This document shows, piece by piece, positions 24,605 to 35,308 of a stretch of DNA of 64,000 bases. The stretch comes from Isochrysis galbana. Its lineage: Eukaryota; Haptophyta; Isochrysidales; Isochrysidaceae. The translations under genes were made by a program, and so were the position numbers. Numbering within the stretch: the first letter of the stretch is position 1; each line of letters begins with the position of its first letter. The notes under the pieces were generated by a model. The model saw nothing but the letters and a program-made list of their open reading frames with translations. It was not told the DNA's origin and did no database searches. The DNA is taken from contig JADDIW010000130.1 of the NCBI GenBank assembly GCA_018136815.1, positions 1 to 64,000 of the forward strand, written 5' to 3'.

Positions 24605-27600
24605 ATGATGCGGGCCTGGCGCCGCCTCCGCGGCCTCGCGCTGCTCGTTGGGCTGCTGAGGGGGGCGGCGACCATCGAGCTGGAGTGCGCATCGACGAGC
24701 GTCGTCGCAGAGGACTACTTCGAGCCGCAGCACGCAGAGATCCTCTACGGCCGATGCGTGACGGCAGAGGGGCACACCCACTTCATCGCGCCCACGAGCG
24801 ATTTCCTCGAGAGGCTGATGGTTGGGGGCAGAGCGAGGCTGAGCGTGCGCGTCGTGGCGAGCACGGAGGAAAACCGCGCCCTGCGCACCACACTCCTCGC
24901 GGAGCAGCGGGCGCGGGGCGTCGAGTCGCTCCGGCCTATGCCTCCTTATGTGAGGTTGCCTGCGGACGTCTACAAGATTATCGACGTCTTGGTGTCCCCG
25001 TCGGTCCTCCGTCGGAACGCGACGCGCAGCTCGGACATCCGCGATGTGATCACGATCCGCATGGTCTACACCGATGTGGCACCAACATACTGCGACGAGA
25101 CGTGCGTCTCCAACGGCATGTGGGGCTCGAGCGCAGGCAACAACTGCGTCCGCATTTTCGACAAGAACGTGTGTGGCAGTGTGAACGAGGCGTTCAAGGA
25201 CAACTCGTATGGTACAATGGAGTGGCCATCCGCCCAGGGTCGCGTGGTATCGGTCAACATGGGCAAGCCAGCACCTGTGAGCACCTGCGACGTGGAGGTC
25301 GAGATCGCCTTGGCTGATTCGAAGGCCGAGGCCTTGGGACTTCAACCATCAACGTACGCCCACAAAGAGTACTTTGTGCCGTACGCCTTCGGCTCGTGCG
25401 AATGGGGAGGCTTGGCGCTGGTGGGCTGCAATCGTGCAGGCTTTTCAACGGTCGACAATGCGTGCTGGGCCATGATTCGCGACCAGTACCCCACCACACG
25501 GCTGCACGAGTTTGGGCACAACCTTGGCTTGTACCATGCAGGCGATCCGGACACCGAGTACGGAGACTCCTCCGGTCTCATGGGATCGGCGCGGGCATGG
25601 CACGGGTGAGCCAAACTGCCGCTGTCCTATCTGGTTAAGAATGCGCCCAACACGCAAGCCGCCGGGCATCGGTGCCTGCTCGTTCCCGATGCTAAGGCTT
25701 GCCGGTGTGATTTTCTCCCCCGCTCCACTGTGTATGGCAGGTTCAACGCGCCCCATCGCTGGCAGCTTGGGTGGCTTCAGCCAGAACACGTCGCAAAAGT
25801 GACGACCTCAGGGGTGTATCAGCTTCGATCGCTCCATGAGATCCCTGCGGAATCAGGCGGTCGTTCCGCGGTATACTTTGATTGCCCCAATTGCATCGCC
25901 GAGTATGCGTATGGCGATGCCTTTATTTCCTTTCGTGCTCCGATGGGCTACGACGAAGATCTTCCAACAACCCTGCAGAACAAGGTGTTTGTGCACGTGC
26001 TCAGGAATCAGTACAGCGTCGCTGAGTACGCTGCGGGCACAAAGCTGTGGGCGACACTTGGAGAAGGTGAGGGGTACGTCGTTGAATCAACCGGTCACCA
26101 TATTCGTGTTTGCTACGTTGGGGAAGGGTCGATCATTGCTGTCTCCAGCGGTACGGACACGGAAATCGCTCAAGACCACACCGCCTCCTTGTGTACGAAG
26201 GCGGTTTTGCCGCCAGCTCCACCACCTTCACCAGTGTCGACCTCGGCCTGCTCGAATGAGTGCATCGGGAACGCAGACTACGCGTCCGACAGCATGTGCG
26301 ACGACGGCGGCTCTGGCAGCGCGTTCTCGGCCTGCGAGTACGGGACGGACTGCGCAGACTGCGGCCCGCGGCCGTTCTTGTCGCCGTCGCCGCCATCGGT
26401 GCAATCGCCACCCGCCACATGCATCACCCAGACGGTGCCGCCCGTGCGACGCGGCCCGGAGGAGCGCATCGTGGGTGGTGTCGAGGTCGACCCGCCGCGC
26501 AAGTACCAGTGGCTCGTCTCGCTCCAGACCGATGCAGGCTTCCACTTTTGCGGCGGCACGCTGATCCGGCCGCAGTGGGTGCTCACCGCCGCCCACTGCA
26601 CACCGGGTAGCGTCGGTCAGGTCGTCGTCGGGATGCACAGCAAGACATCCGCTGACAGCTGCAAGCAGACGCGAGAAGTTGTTCAGATCATCAACCACCC
26701 TGGGTACAACAGTGCCACGTCCGAGGGCGATGTAGCGCTCTTGAAGCTCGACTTTCCTATCGACACGTACGCGCCGATCGACGCGCTCGACGGCTTCGGC
26801 GCGGCGCCGCAGCACGAAGCTGCCGGCGAGGTGCTAACGGTCGCCGGCTGGGGCACCCTTTCGTCCGGCGGCAGCACGCCCGATGTGCCGATGGAGGTCG
26901 ACGTGCCGGTCGTGAGCAATGCCGACTGCGACGCGGCGTACGGTGGTGGTTCGATCTTTGACGACATGATCTGCGCGGGCCTGCTGGGCGAGGGCGGCAA
27001 GGACTCGTGCCAGGGCGATTCTGGCGGCCCCCTCTTCGCAACGACTGCGAACGGCGATTATGTGCTTACGGGCGTCGTGAGCTGGGGCTCCGGCTGCGCT
27101 GATGCTCAGTGGCCTGGGGTGTACGCGCGCGTCTCGGCCTTCGAGGAGTTCGTGTGCTCGAACGCGGGCGGGTGTGCGTCACTGCCTCCGCCGTCTCTGT
27201 CACCGCCCGTCGCGACGTCCGCTCCGCCACCTTCACCAGTGTCGCCCTCGGCCTGCTCGAATGAGTGCATCGGGAACGCAGACTACGCGTCCGACAGCAT
27301 GTGCGACGACGGCGGCTCTGGCAGCGCGTTCTCGGCCTGCGAGTACGGGACGGACTGCGCAGACTGCGGCCCGCGGCCGTTCTTGTCGCCGTCGCCGCCA
27401 TCGGTGCAATCGCCACCCGCCGCATGCATCGCCCAGACGGTGCCGCCCGTGCGCCGCGGCCCGGAGGAGCGCATCGTGGGTGGTGTGGAGGTCGACCCGC
27501 CGCGCAAGTACCAGTGGCTCGTCTCGCTCCAGACCGATTCAGGCTTCCACTTTTGCGGCGGCACGCTGATCCGGCCGCAGTGGGTGCTCACCGCCGCCCA

Positions 27601-30600
27601 CTGCACAACGGATGGCGTCGGTCAGGTCGTCGTCGGGATGCACAGCAAGACGTCCGCTGACAGTTGCAAGCAAACGCGAGAAGTTGTTCAGATCATCAAC
27701 TACCCTGGGTACAATAGCGCCACGTCCGAGGGCGATGTGGCGCTCTTGGAGCTCGACTCTCCTGTCGACGCGTACGCGCCGATCGACGCGCTCGACGGCT
27801 TTGGCGCGGCGCCACAGCACGAGGCTGCCGGCGAGGTGCTGACGGTCGCCGGCTGGGGCACCCTTTCTTCCGGCGGCAGCACGCCCGACGTGCCGATGGA
27901 GGTCGACGTGCCGGTCGTGAGCAATGCCGACTGCGACGCGGCGTACGGTGGTGGTTCGATCTTTGACGACATGATCTGCGCGGGCCTGCTGGGCGAGGGC
28001 GGCAAGGACTCGTGCCAGGGCGACTCTGGCGGCCCCCTCTTCGCAACGATGGCGAACGGCGATTATGTGCTTACGGGCGTCGTGAGCTGGGGCTACGGCT
28101 GCGCTGATGCTCGGTGGCCTGGCGTGTACGCGCGCGTCTCGGCCTTCGAGGAGTTCGTGTGCTCGAACGCGGGCGTGTGCGGGTCATTGCTTCCGCCGTC
28201 TCTTTCACCGCCCGTCGCGACGCCCGCTCCGCCACCTTCACCAGTGTCGCCCTCGGCCTGCTCGAATGAGTGCATCGGGAACGCAGACTACGCGTCCGAC
28301 GGCATCTGCGATGACGGCGGCCCTGGCGGCGATTACTCGGCTTGCGAGTACGGGACGGACTGCGCAGACTGCGGCCCGCGGCCGTTCTTGCCGCCGTCGC
28401 CGCCATCAATTCAATCGCCACCCGCCGCATGCATCACCCAGACGGTGCCGCCCGTGCGCCGCGGCCCGGAGGAGCGCATCGTGGGTGGTGTGGAGGTCGA
28501 CCCGCCGCGCAAGTACCAGTGGCTCGTCTCGCTCCAGACCGATTCAGGCTTCCACTTTTGCGGCGGCACGCTGATCCGGCCGCAGTGGGTCCTCACCGCC
28601 GCCCACTGCACAACGGATGGCGTCGGTCAGGTCGTCGTCGGGATGCACAGCAAGACGTCCGCTGACAGTTGCAAGCAAACGCGAGAAGTTGTTCAGATCA
28701 TCAACTACCCTGGGTACAATAGCGCCACGTCCGAGGGCGATGTGGCGCTCTTGGAGCTCGACTCTCCTGTCGACGCGTACGCGCCGATCGACGCGCTCGA
28801 CGGCTTTGGCGCGGCGCCACAGCACGAGGCTGCCGGCGAGGTGCTGACGGTCGCCGGCTGGGGCACCCTTTCGTCCGGCGGCAGCACGCCCGACGTGCCG
28901 ATGGAGGTCGACGTGCCGGTCGTGAGCAATGCCGACTGCGACGCGGCGTACGGTGGTGGTTCGATCTTTGACGACATGATCTGCGCGGGCCTGCTGGGCG
29001 AGGGCGGCAAGGACTCGTGCCAGGGCGACTCTGGCGGCCCCCTCTTCGCAACGATGGCGAACGGCGATTATGTGCTTACGGGCGTCGTGAGCTGGGGCTA
29101 CGGCTGCGCTGATGCTCGGTGGCCTGGCGTGTACGCGCGCGTCTCGGCCTTCGAGGAGTTCGTGTGCTCGAACGCGGGCGTGTGCGGGTCATTGCTTCCG
29201 CCGTCTCTTTCACCGCCCGTCGCGACGTCCGCTCCGCCACCTTCACCAGCGTCGCCCTCGGCCTGCTCGAATGAGTGCATCGGGAACGCAGACTACGCGT
29301 CCGACAGCATGTGCGACGACGGCGGCCCTGGCAGCGCGTTCTCGGCCTGCGAGTACGGGACGGACTGCGCAGACTGCGGCCCGCGGCCACTCCTCCCGCC
29401 GCCGCCTCAACGGCCATCGCCACCACCACCGATGCCAAATCCGTTCCCCCCTCCTCAACTTGGTTGTTCAACGCCTTGTCAAGGTTCGACGTGCGGGGCT
29501 ATGGCTTCCGTACCGTGTTCGGCGCTTGCTCTTCTCGGCTGTTCGTGCGGGGAGTGCTGTAGGAATGAACCTGCCCTTGGCATCAACTGCGCACCAAACA
29601 CCGTATGGGATGAAGGGCAGGGCATGTGCGTTATTGACTGCCATTCACTTTCTTCCGCCGATGATGCGACAACGTCTTATGGTTCGCAGGATTTTCAGCT
29701 GCCGGCACCCCTCAATGAGGGTGTGGGTGTCGGCATGTTCATGTTCCCTCCGGCCACATTTTTCAGAGCTGCAGATGCCGGCCTTAGACTCTCCGATACA
29801 TGCCTTTCGAAAGCCTGTGGTTTTCCTCCCTCCAACCCACCGTTACCTCCCCCACCTGCATCCGCAAATCTTCCGCCGCAACCCGCAGTGCCGCCGCTTC
29901 CGCCTTCTGCGCCACCGCCGAGTCCCCCGCCTCCTTTGCCTCCATCGCACCCGCCTCCATCCTTCCCACCCGCCGTGCCTGTGCAGGCACCGCATGGACC
30001 TCCGCCTCGCACGCCTCCGCCGGTGCTGCCGCCGCCGTTGCCTCCGCCACCCATCCGGCCACCCCCGTCGAGCCCGCCATCGCCGCCACCTCTCTCGTTG
30101 CCGCCATCGCCACGGCCCCCAGCGCCTCCTTCACCCTCGCCGCCGCCACCCATGTCAACTGGGCCCATGCCGCCTCCCCCCTCGCAGCCAACGCCGACGA
30201 CACCACCGCCCTCTCCGCCGCCCAGCCCGCCGCCGCCTTTGCTGCCGCCGCCACCATCGCCACCGCCGCCATCCCTGCCTCCGCCCGCATTGCCGCCGCC
30301 ACCGCCGCCGCCGCCTATGCCACCGCTCCCCGCGCCGCCCGCGCCATCACCGCTGCCGCCAACGCGGCCATCGCCATTGCCGCCGCTGCCCGTTTCGCCA
30401 CCGCCCACACCGGCACCACCCATGCCGCCGCCGCCCGCTACCCCGCCGCCGCCTTCTGCGCCACCGCCGAGTCCCCCGCCTCCTTTGCCTCCATCGCACC
30501 CGCCTCCATCCCTCCCACCCGCCGTGCCTGTGCAGGCACCGCATGGACCTCCGCCTCGCACGCCTCCGCCGGTGCTGCCGCCGCCGTCGCCTCCGCCACC

Positions 30601-32134
30601 CATCCGGCCACCGCCGTCGAGCCCGCCGTCGCCGCCACCTCTCTCGTTGCCGCCATCGCCACCGCCCCCAGCGCCTCCTTCACCCTCACCGCCGCCACCC
30701 AAGTCAATTGGGCCCATGCCGCCGCCGCCGTTCCCACCGCCGCCCAACCCGCCACCCCCCTCGCAGCCTCCACCGATGTCACCACCTCCATCGCCGCCTC
30801 CGCCTTCGTCACCGCCGCCATCGCCACTACCTCTGACACCGCCACCCTCGCCACCGCCACCCTCGCCGCCCTTCGCCCCTCCATCACCCCCACCTGCAAA
30901 ACCGCTCGCAGTCGGTCTCGACGGCAAAGCTGAAAGTCCTGCCGGCCGGCGTGCACGTGCGCGAATGATTTTGGATGCTTCCAATCTTGCCGGCCAATCT
31001 GCCGATCAAATTTACGACGCTCTCCAAGACAATGAGACCACAGTTCAAGTTTTTCTTGTGGATGAGATCATAGGAACCGGGCTTGACGGCGAAGTTTTGG
31101 TTCCATTGTGTTCCACGCCTTGCGAAGTCGGTGTGGGTGCAACTTCCACGACGCTATCGCTTTTGGGGGCCGTTGGTAGGGGAGAGCTGGTGCGTACGTC
31201 CCCTCTCATCTCCGACGCAAATATAACGCAAGCGGAGGCAAGTGGCAGTCTCGACATCATCACCTATAACTACGCTTTCGAGCTGGTCATCGAGCTCTTT
31301 TGTGCACGTGTTGTGCCGAAGGGTCAAAGTTTGGAAGCCACGGCCTCTGCTCTTGAAGCGGAATTCACGCAGAGAATTACGGACATGGCCGAGGCGTTGG
31401 GTCTTGGACTTCTATCGACATCGATTCGGGTAGTTTACCCGCCAAGGCCACCACCTGCATCGCCGCCCTCGCCACCCTCGCCGCCGCCGCCTGCACCGCC
31501 GCCGCCAGCGCACCCGCCACCCTCGCCGCCGCCGCCTGCACCGCCGCCGCCAGCGCACCCGCCGCCTGCGCACCCGCCGCCGCCAGCGCACCCGCCGCCA
31601 GCGCACCCGCCGCCAGCGCACCCGCCGCCTGCGCACCCGCCGCCGGCGCACCCGCCGCCTGCGCACCCGCCGCCGCCGGCGCACCCGCCGCCGGCGCACT
31701 CGCCACCGCCGGCGCACCCGCCGCCGGCACACCCGCCACCGCCAGCGCACCCGCCGCCGGCGCACCCGCCACCACCAGAGCACCCGCCGCCAGCGCATCC
31801 GCCGCCGGCGCACCCGCCACCGCCAGCGCATCCGCCGCCGGCGCACCCGCCGCCGCCAGCGCATCCGCCGCCAGCTCACTCGCCGCCAGCGCACCCGCCG
31901 CCAGCGCACCCGCCGCCAGCGCACCCGCCGCCTGCGCACCTGGTGCCAGCGCACCCGCCGCCAGCGCACCCGCCGCCAGCGCACCCGCCGCCGACACCTT
32001 CTCTTGCTCCCTCACCGTCGCCCCCCTCGTCGCCACGTACACCGTCACCACTTGCGTCGCCGCCAGCGCCACCCCTCTCCTCAACTCCCTCGCCTCGAGG
32101 GGAGCCGTCCTCTCTGTTCCCCTCGTGTTCGTGA
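24605..32134 (+). CDS. Poly-trypsin / M11 metalloprotease, locus B
   Basis: Exons 24605-25605 and 25741-32134 (intron 135 nt, GTGAGC...GGCAG) give 2464 residues. A signal peptide (about 1-20) precedes the M11 peptidase domain, whose zinc helix HEFGHNLGLYH starts near residue 301. Trypsin domains start near residues 576, 911 and 1246 (IVGG at 26468, 27473, 28478). All three keep His57, Asp102, Ser195, Asp189 and the Arg-IVGG activation site. Four LNR-like modules (CDDGG...GTDCADCG) alternate with them. After the third comes an extra Cys-rich segment (about 29460-29830), a long SPPPP region, an unrecognised domain of about 150 residues (KPLAV... to ...IRVVYPP, 30900-31440), a PPAHP rod and a short Ser/Pro tail. 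It is presumably a secreted or wall-bound protease precursor. The gene is a near copy of locus A in inverted orientation. Confidence 0.9.
26235..29390 (+). repeat. Tandem array of 1005 bp trypsin/LNR units, locus B (3 units)
   Basis: Three 1005 bp units plus a trailing LNR module. Unit 1 has the locus A sequence type; units 2 and 3 have the locus C type (HCTTDG, Tyr in SWGYGC, GVCGSLLPP linker). Confidence 0.95.
31495..31995 (+). repeat. PPAHP-coding minisatellite, locus B
   Basis: About 500 bp of 12-15 bp units encode (PPAHP)n with occasional Ser or Glu. It probably forms a polyproline-II rod, and is absent from locus C. Confidence 0.85.
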
Positions 32135-32503
32135 AGGCGCAAATCCGCCAAGACATCCGCAACGCCCTGCGACCCCTCCCGCACCGGCCTTATGCGCCAG
32201 CAACCCCCGGCGCCCCGGCCACCACAGCGGTCGTCTCGTCGCCACCCTCCCTCCAGGCAGCCCTGCGGCAGTCGCTCCGACGCTCGCTGCCTCCCGGCGG
32301 CCCGGGTGGATTGCCGACCACCGGTCGTCCCTCTTCATGTCGCTGAGGTTGATTTCATCGTACGGGCCCACCGTCAGAGTTCTATTGTTGTGTTAGTATA
32401 ACCTTAGTGCTGCGGGACCGAAGCTCGTCCGGTGTATGTGGCTAGGAATGCTAGCGAACAAGATGTCATATGACGCTGTAAGTTCTAACGCCCACCCCGG
32501 CAA
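32135..32503 (+). other. Downstream of locus B
   Basis: GC-rich, with short open frames but no motif I recognise; presumably 3' UTR and spacer up to the next element. Confidence 0.4.
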
Positions 32504-32521
32504 CTATCGTTAAAACGATAG
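32504..32521 (+). promoter_or_regulatory. Covarying stem-loop before MER ORF
   Basis: CTATCGTT-AA-AACGATAG forms an 8 bp stem with a 2 nt loop, four bases before the ATG. The copies at 52014-52031 and 16920-16937 have CTATCAGT/ACTGATAG at the same place: both arms changed together. Confidence 0.7.
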
Positions 32522-32525
32522 GGTC

Positions 32526-33077
32526 ATGGAGCGCGCGCTGCCGCCCGCTCTCGCTGCCGCCGCCCTCGCCGCGATGGACGAAGGACTCATGGACACCCCC
32601 CTGTCGCCGAAGCGACCGCGTCAAGACGACCCGCCCGACCAGGTGGGCGCAAGAGCCAGCGGGCCGCGCCCAAACATCACAGAGAACAGAGCGACCCAAG
32701 CCCGCATGCTGGCAACAGCCAGCATGCAACACACCCACTCCACTTTCCACAGCCCCACCAGCCACTCGCCACTCCACATCAGAGGGACGCTCCATCAGGG
32801 GAGGCCTCCGGGCCCGGCCCCTACACAGCCGCGAAACCGCCCTCGTGCTCCGGCACGAGGGGCCGGCCCGGCACCATCATGGACAAAGCCCCCATGGGGA
32901 ATTGTCACAACATTGCGAAACAACAACAGGGAGAGAACAAGACTGGACCCCCGGAAGGGAGGTCGTTTGCCTTCATTTGGTACCCCTCGTTTCCAAATAC
33001 GCGATGTGTCGGTACAAAAAAATCTTATTGTATTTGAGCAAAGGCACCCACCTCACAGTGCTCAACCATGTCTATAA
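32526..33077 (+). CDS. Mobile-element ORF A (MER...LSPKRPRQDD)
   Basis: A 183-residue frame starting MERALPPALAAAALAAMDE and continuing GLMDTPLSPKRPRQDD. It has a basic SPKRPRQ patch that could be a nuclear signal and is otherwise Pro/Arg-rich and low complexity. The same N-terminus occurs at 52036 and (minus) 16915. No enzymatic domain. Confidence 0.45.
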   Translation: MERALPPALAAAALAAMDEGLMDTPLSPKRPRQDDPPDQVGARASGPRPNITENRATQARMLATASMQHTHSTFHSPTSHSPLHIRGTLHQGRPPGPAPTQPRNRPRAPARGAGPAPSWTKPPWGIVTTLRNNNRERTRLDPRKGGRLPSFGTPRFQIRDVSVQKNLIVFEQRHPPHSAQPCL

Positions 33078-33697
33078 ATGGAATGGCGGCTGATGATGTA
33101 GTACTCAAGCGATTGGAATGGATAACAATAAAGATGGACTATAACTTTAAAAAATTCATCTTACCTCTCTTTCCGCCATATGGCACTTCTAAATCTGCCA
33201 TGCAGGTTATTGCGGAAGCATTGGACAGCATCAGTCCGCCACCGCCGGTTGGGGTCAACCCGGGGAGGAGCAACAACTCCCTGAGGAGGCTGCTTGAGTC
33301 GAACCCAAATTTGTGGACGTACACTTCCGAATGTAAGTCCTTATTCAGTTCATTCGATTTCAAGCACAATACGAACATTAAAGACACCTTACATGCCATT
33401 TGCGAGGCTGATAAATCATTCACACTGGTTTATATGATACACACTCTCTTGAGCAAATTCACTGCGAAAACAATCATCGATATGAGTCGTGAGGATCTGC
33501 TTCGTAAAATCAAAGCTGCTCACGTCGATTCGGGATTAACTCCCCACCTCCAAGAATTGCTAGAAGGTGTCGATTCGGGTTCAGCTTCCCAAGTAAAGAT
33601 TGAAAACAAAAGGCCGCTTATCGATTCGGGTTCAGCTCCCGTAAAGATTGAACCCACAAGGCCCAGCAACATCAAACACAAAAAAGCTCGGTCCTAG
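33068..33697 (+). CDS. Mobile-element ORF B (unrecognised, 209 aa)
   Basis: Starts MSINGMAADDVVLKRLEW; the N-terminal 40 codons are repeated in a truncated copy at 52582. It looks like a folded helical protein in the first 160 residues, with an internal repeat near the end (DSGSA..VKIE..RP twice) and a basic C-terminus (KHKKARS). Codon use is AT-richer than the surrounding genes. Its association with ORF A at two loci, at nearly the same spacing, suggests one element. Confidence 0.5.
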   Translation: MSINGMAADDVVLKRLEWITIKMDYNFKKFILPLFPPYGTSKSAMQVIAEALDSISPPPPVGVNPGRSNNSLRRLLESNPNLWTYTSECKSLFSSFDFKHNTNIKDTLHAICEADKSFTLVYMIHTLLSKFTAKTIIDMSREDLLRKIKAAHVDSGLTPHLQELLEGVDSGSASQVKIENKRPLIDSGSAPVKIEPTRPSNIKHKKARS

Positions 33698-34006
33698 GAC
33701 ACCGGGCCGAGCTCACCTGCCGAGCGAGTCCACCGCGGCAAGGGGGGGGGGGCGTACATCTCATGCGAGCGTCTCCACGGGGTGCTCCTCAAGCAGCGCC
33801 ATCACGCGCGATTGGTCTCCCCGCTGGCGGGCACACCAAGCGGTCCTCGGCCGGAGACGACGCGCATGGTCGCCGGCGGGCCTCTGCAGAACGTCTCAGG
33901 TGTGGGAGAGCCATGGTAAAGGAGCGACAAGGCAAAGTCTCTTTTTATGAGCACGAAACAAAAAAAGCTTCCGTGAGCGCCTTTCACTTTGTTCCGTGCT
34001 AGCCAA
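33698..34006. other. Intergenic
   Basis: Contains a G run near 33742 and no recognisable gene. Confidence 0.4.
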
Positions 34007-34423
34007 TCAGTCATCAGATCTGCAGGTACCACTACGACACGTGTATTCACCACAGCACTCCGAGTTACTTTGGCACACCGACCCTGGCTCGCGGCATGGC
34101 GTCTCACACACTCCATCGTCATTGCACTCAAGTCCTTCACAGCACTCGTCGCCATAACTGCAGCCCCCCCTTTTCTCGACACACGGTGTGACGGTACGGC
34201 ACTTTTGGTCGGAACACACGAGATCGTGACAACAGTCTCTATCGTTTGCACACTCTCCATCCAGCACATCCTTGCATCTGTCTGGCTGCTTCTTCGTGAG
34301 TACCAAGCTCCTCCCCTCGGGGGCCTTTTTTTCGCTCGCCTGGCGCTCCCGGCTCACCGGCGGCCGCTGGCTCCGTGTGCATCGCGTGGTGCAGGTGTGT
34401 TTCTCCCTCCTCGCGCCCCCCAC
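34007..34423 (-). CDS. Triple Cys-knot-like protein
   Basis: The C-terminal 95 residues hold three repeats of C-x6/7-C-x5-CC-x4-C-x4/5-C, the spacing of inhibitor-cystine-knot (knottin) domains, a fold used by toxins, inhibitors and other small secreted proteins. The true exon probably starts near 34285 after an acceptor-like CAG, since the upstream part of the frame is low complexity and opposes the cytochrome b561 exon. No signal peptide is visible, so a 5' exon is missing from my model. Function unknown. Confidence 0.55.
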   Translation of the reverse strand: MGGARREKHTCTTRCTRSQRPPVSRERQASEKKAPEGRSLVLTKKQPDRCKDVLDGECANDRDCCHDLVCSDQKCRTVTPCVEKRGGCSYGDECCEGLECNDDGVCETPCREPGSVCQSNSECCGEYTCRSGTCRSDD

Positions 34424-34854
34424 CGGCCCTCCCTCCCACCAAAAAAGGGAGGAAACCCCAACAACGCCCTCCCCCCCCCCCCCCCCGCTCTCTCAGGGAA
34501 GCGGCCTTGCGGTGGCCGCCGCCGGCGTCGCGCTCGCCGTCGCGTCGGTGCCCCGAGGGCGCCACTTCTCGCACCCCCATCACACGCTCGGGACCGTCGC
34601 CTTCGCCCTCGCCCTGCTGCAGCCGCTCAATCAACGCGCTCGTGCGCGGCCCGCCCGCCGCCCGCACCACGCGCCGCGCCGTGTGGCGGGTCGCGCACAA
34701 GGGGACGGGCTACGCGGTGCTCGGCGTGGGCGTCTACCAGGCCCTCTCGGGGCGCGCCCTCATGCCGAGCCAAGGCGACGCTGTTCTCGTCGCGTACGTG
34801 GTGCTCCTAGGCCTCTCCTTCGGGATGCTCGCGGGGGGGCTCATGGTAGGGTGA
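34308..34854 (+). pseudogene. Cytochrome b561 domain gene, frameshifted and truncated
   Basis: Exon 34308-34394 (PSGAFF...RWLRVHRVVQ), intron 34395-34496, exon from 34497 (GSGLAVAAAGVALAVAS, HFSHPHHTLGTVAFALALLQPLN). The four haem-ligand His positions expected for b561 are present (RVHR, HPHHTLG, VAHKG). At 34627-34634 TCAATCAA looks like a 4 bp duplication; the protein continues in another frame (NALVRGP, VWRVAHKGTGYAVLGVGVYQ) up to 34854. The stop lies inside a dispersed repeat. Family members are trans-membrane ascorbate or ferric reductases. Confidence 0.65.
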
Positions 34855-34890
34855 GAGTCCCCACGGAGAGGGGAAGAAACCCTGAGTGAA
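34843..34890 (+). repeat. Dispersed repeat shared with 59013-59060
   Basis: CATGGTAGGGTGAGAGTCCC and the following GAGGGGAAGAAACCCTGAG are almost the same at both places. It ends the cytochrome b561 frame. Confidence 0.7.
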
Positions 34891-34900
34891 AGGAGACCAA

Positions 34901-35308
34901 ATGAAGGCAAGCCGCCTGGGAGGCAAACACACCGAAGGAGACGACGAGGGAGAGGCCCCCGCCATCAACACGAGACGACGAGACAACAACCGCGCCGCGC
35001 GCGCACGTGGGCCAAACAGGACAGAGAGCCAAGCGGCTCAACAAAGACCAACAGACAGACACCCTACCCAAACAACATTGGGAGGAGGTGGGGGGGGGGG
35101 GAAGTTGCTATGCGCACGCGCCGCGTCCTTGTATGTCGTGATTAGCCTTGTACTCATCTTCGTAATAATAATACTCACTGGAGGAATTGTTGAGACATTC
35201 CTACTAAAAAAGAAAACAAGCATTCTGAGTGAACAAAAAATTATCACCTGGCCCTCTTTTGACGGAACGCGACTTAAGTCCCGTGCCTTTAGGGGAAGGT
35301 TGAACTAG
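34901..35308 (+). CDS. ORF with one membrane helix (hypothetical)
   Basis: A low-complexity basic N-terminal half leads to a strong hydrophobic segment (SLYVVISLVLIFVIIILTGG) and a basic tail. Only the part from about 35100 looks protein-like. GAAGTTGCTATGCGCACGC, directly before the helix, also occurs at 22447, upstream of the other small membrane ORF. Confidence 0.3.
   Translation: MKASRLGGKHTEGDDEGEAPAINTRRRDNNRAARARGPNRTESQAAQQRPTDRHPTQTTLGGGGGGGKLLCARAASLYVVISLVLIFVIIILTGGIVETFLLKKKTSILSEQKIITWPSFDGTRLKSRAFRGRLN

Larger units (their letters stand above)
24135..32100 (+). repeat. Right arm of large inverted duplication (locus B)
   Basis: This is the counterpart of the left arm in opposite orientation, with about 15.2 kb of spacer between the arms. 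The upstream region, first exon and intron are almost base for base the same. How far homology goes on the far side cannot be judged, because the window starts inside the left arm. Confidence 0.92.

Noticed and set aside
25607-25609. Selenocysteine or stop read-through at the TGA in the M11 domain
   Set aside because: Locus C has a 2 nt length difference in the same segment while keeping splice borders, so it is an intron.
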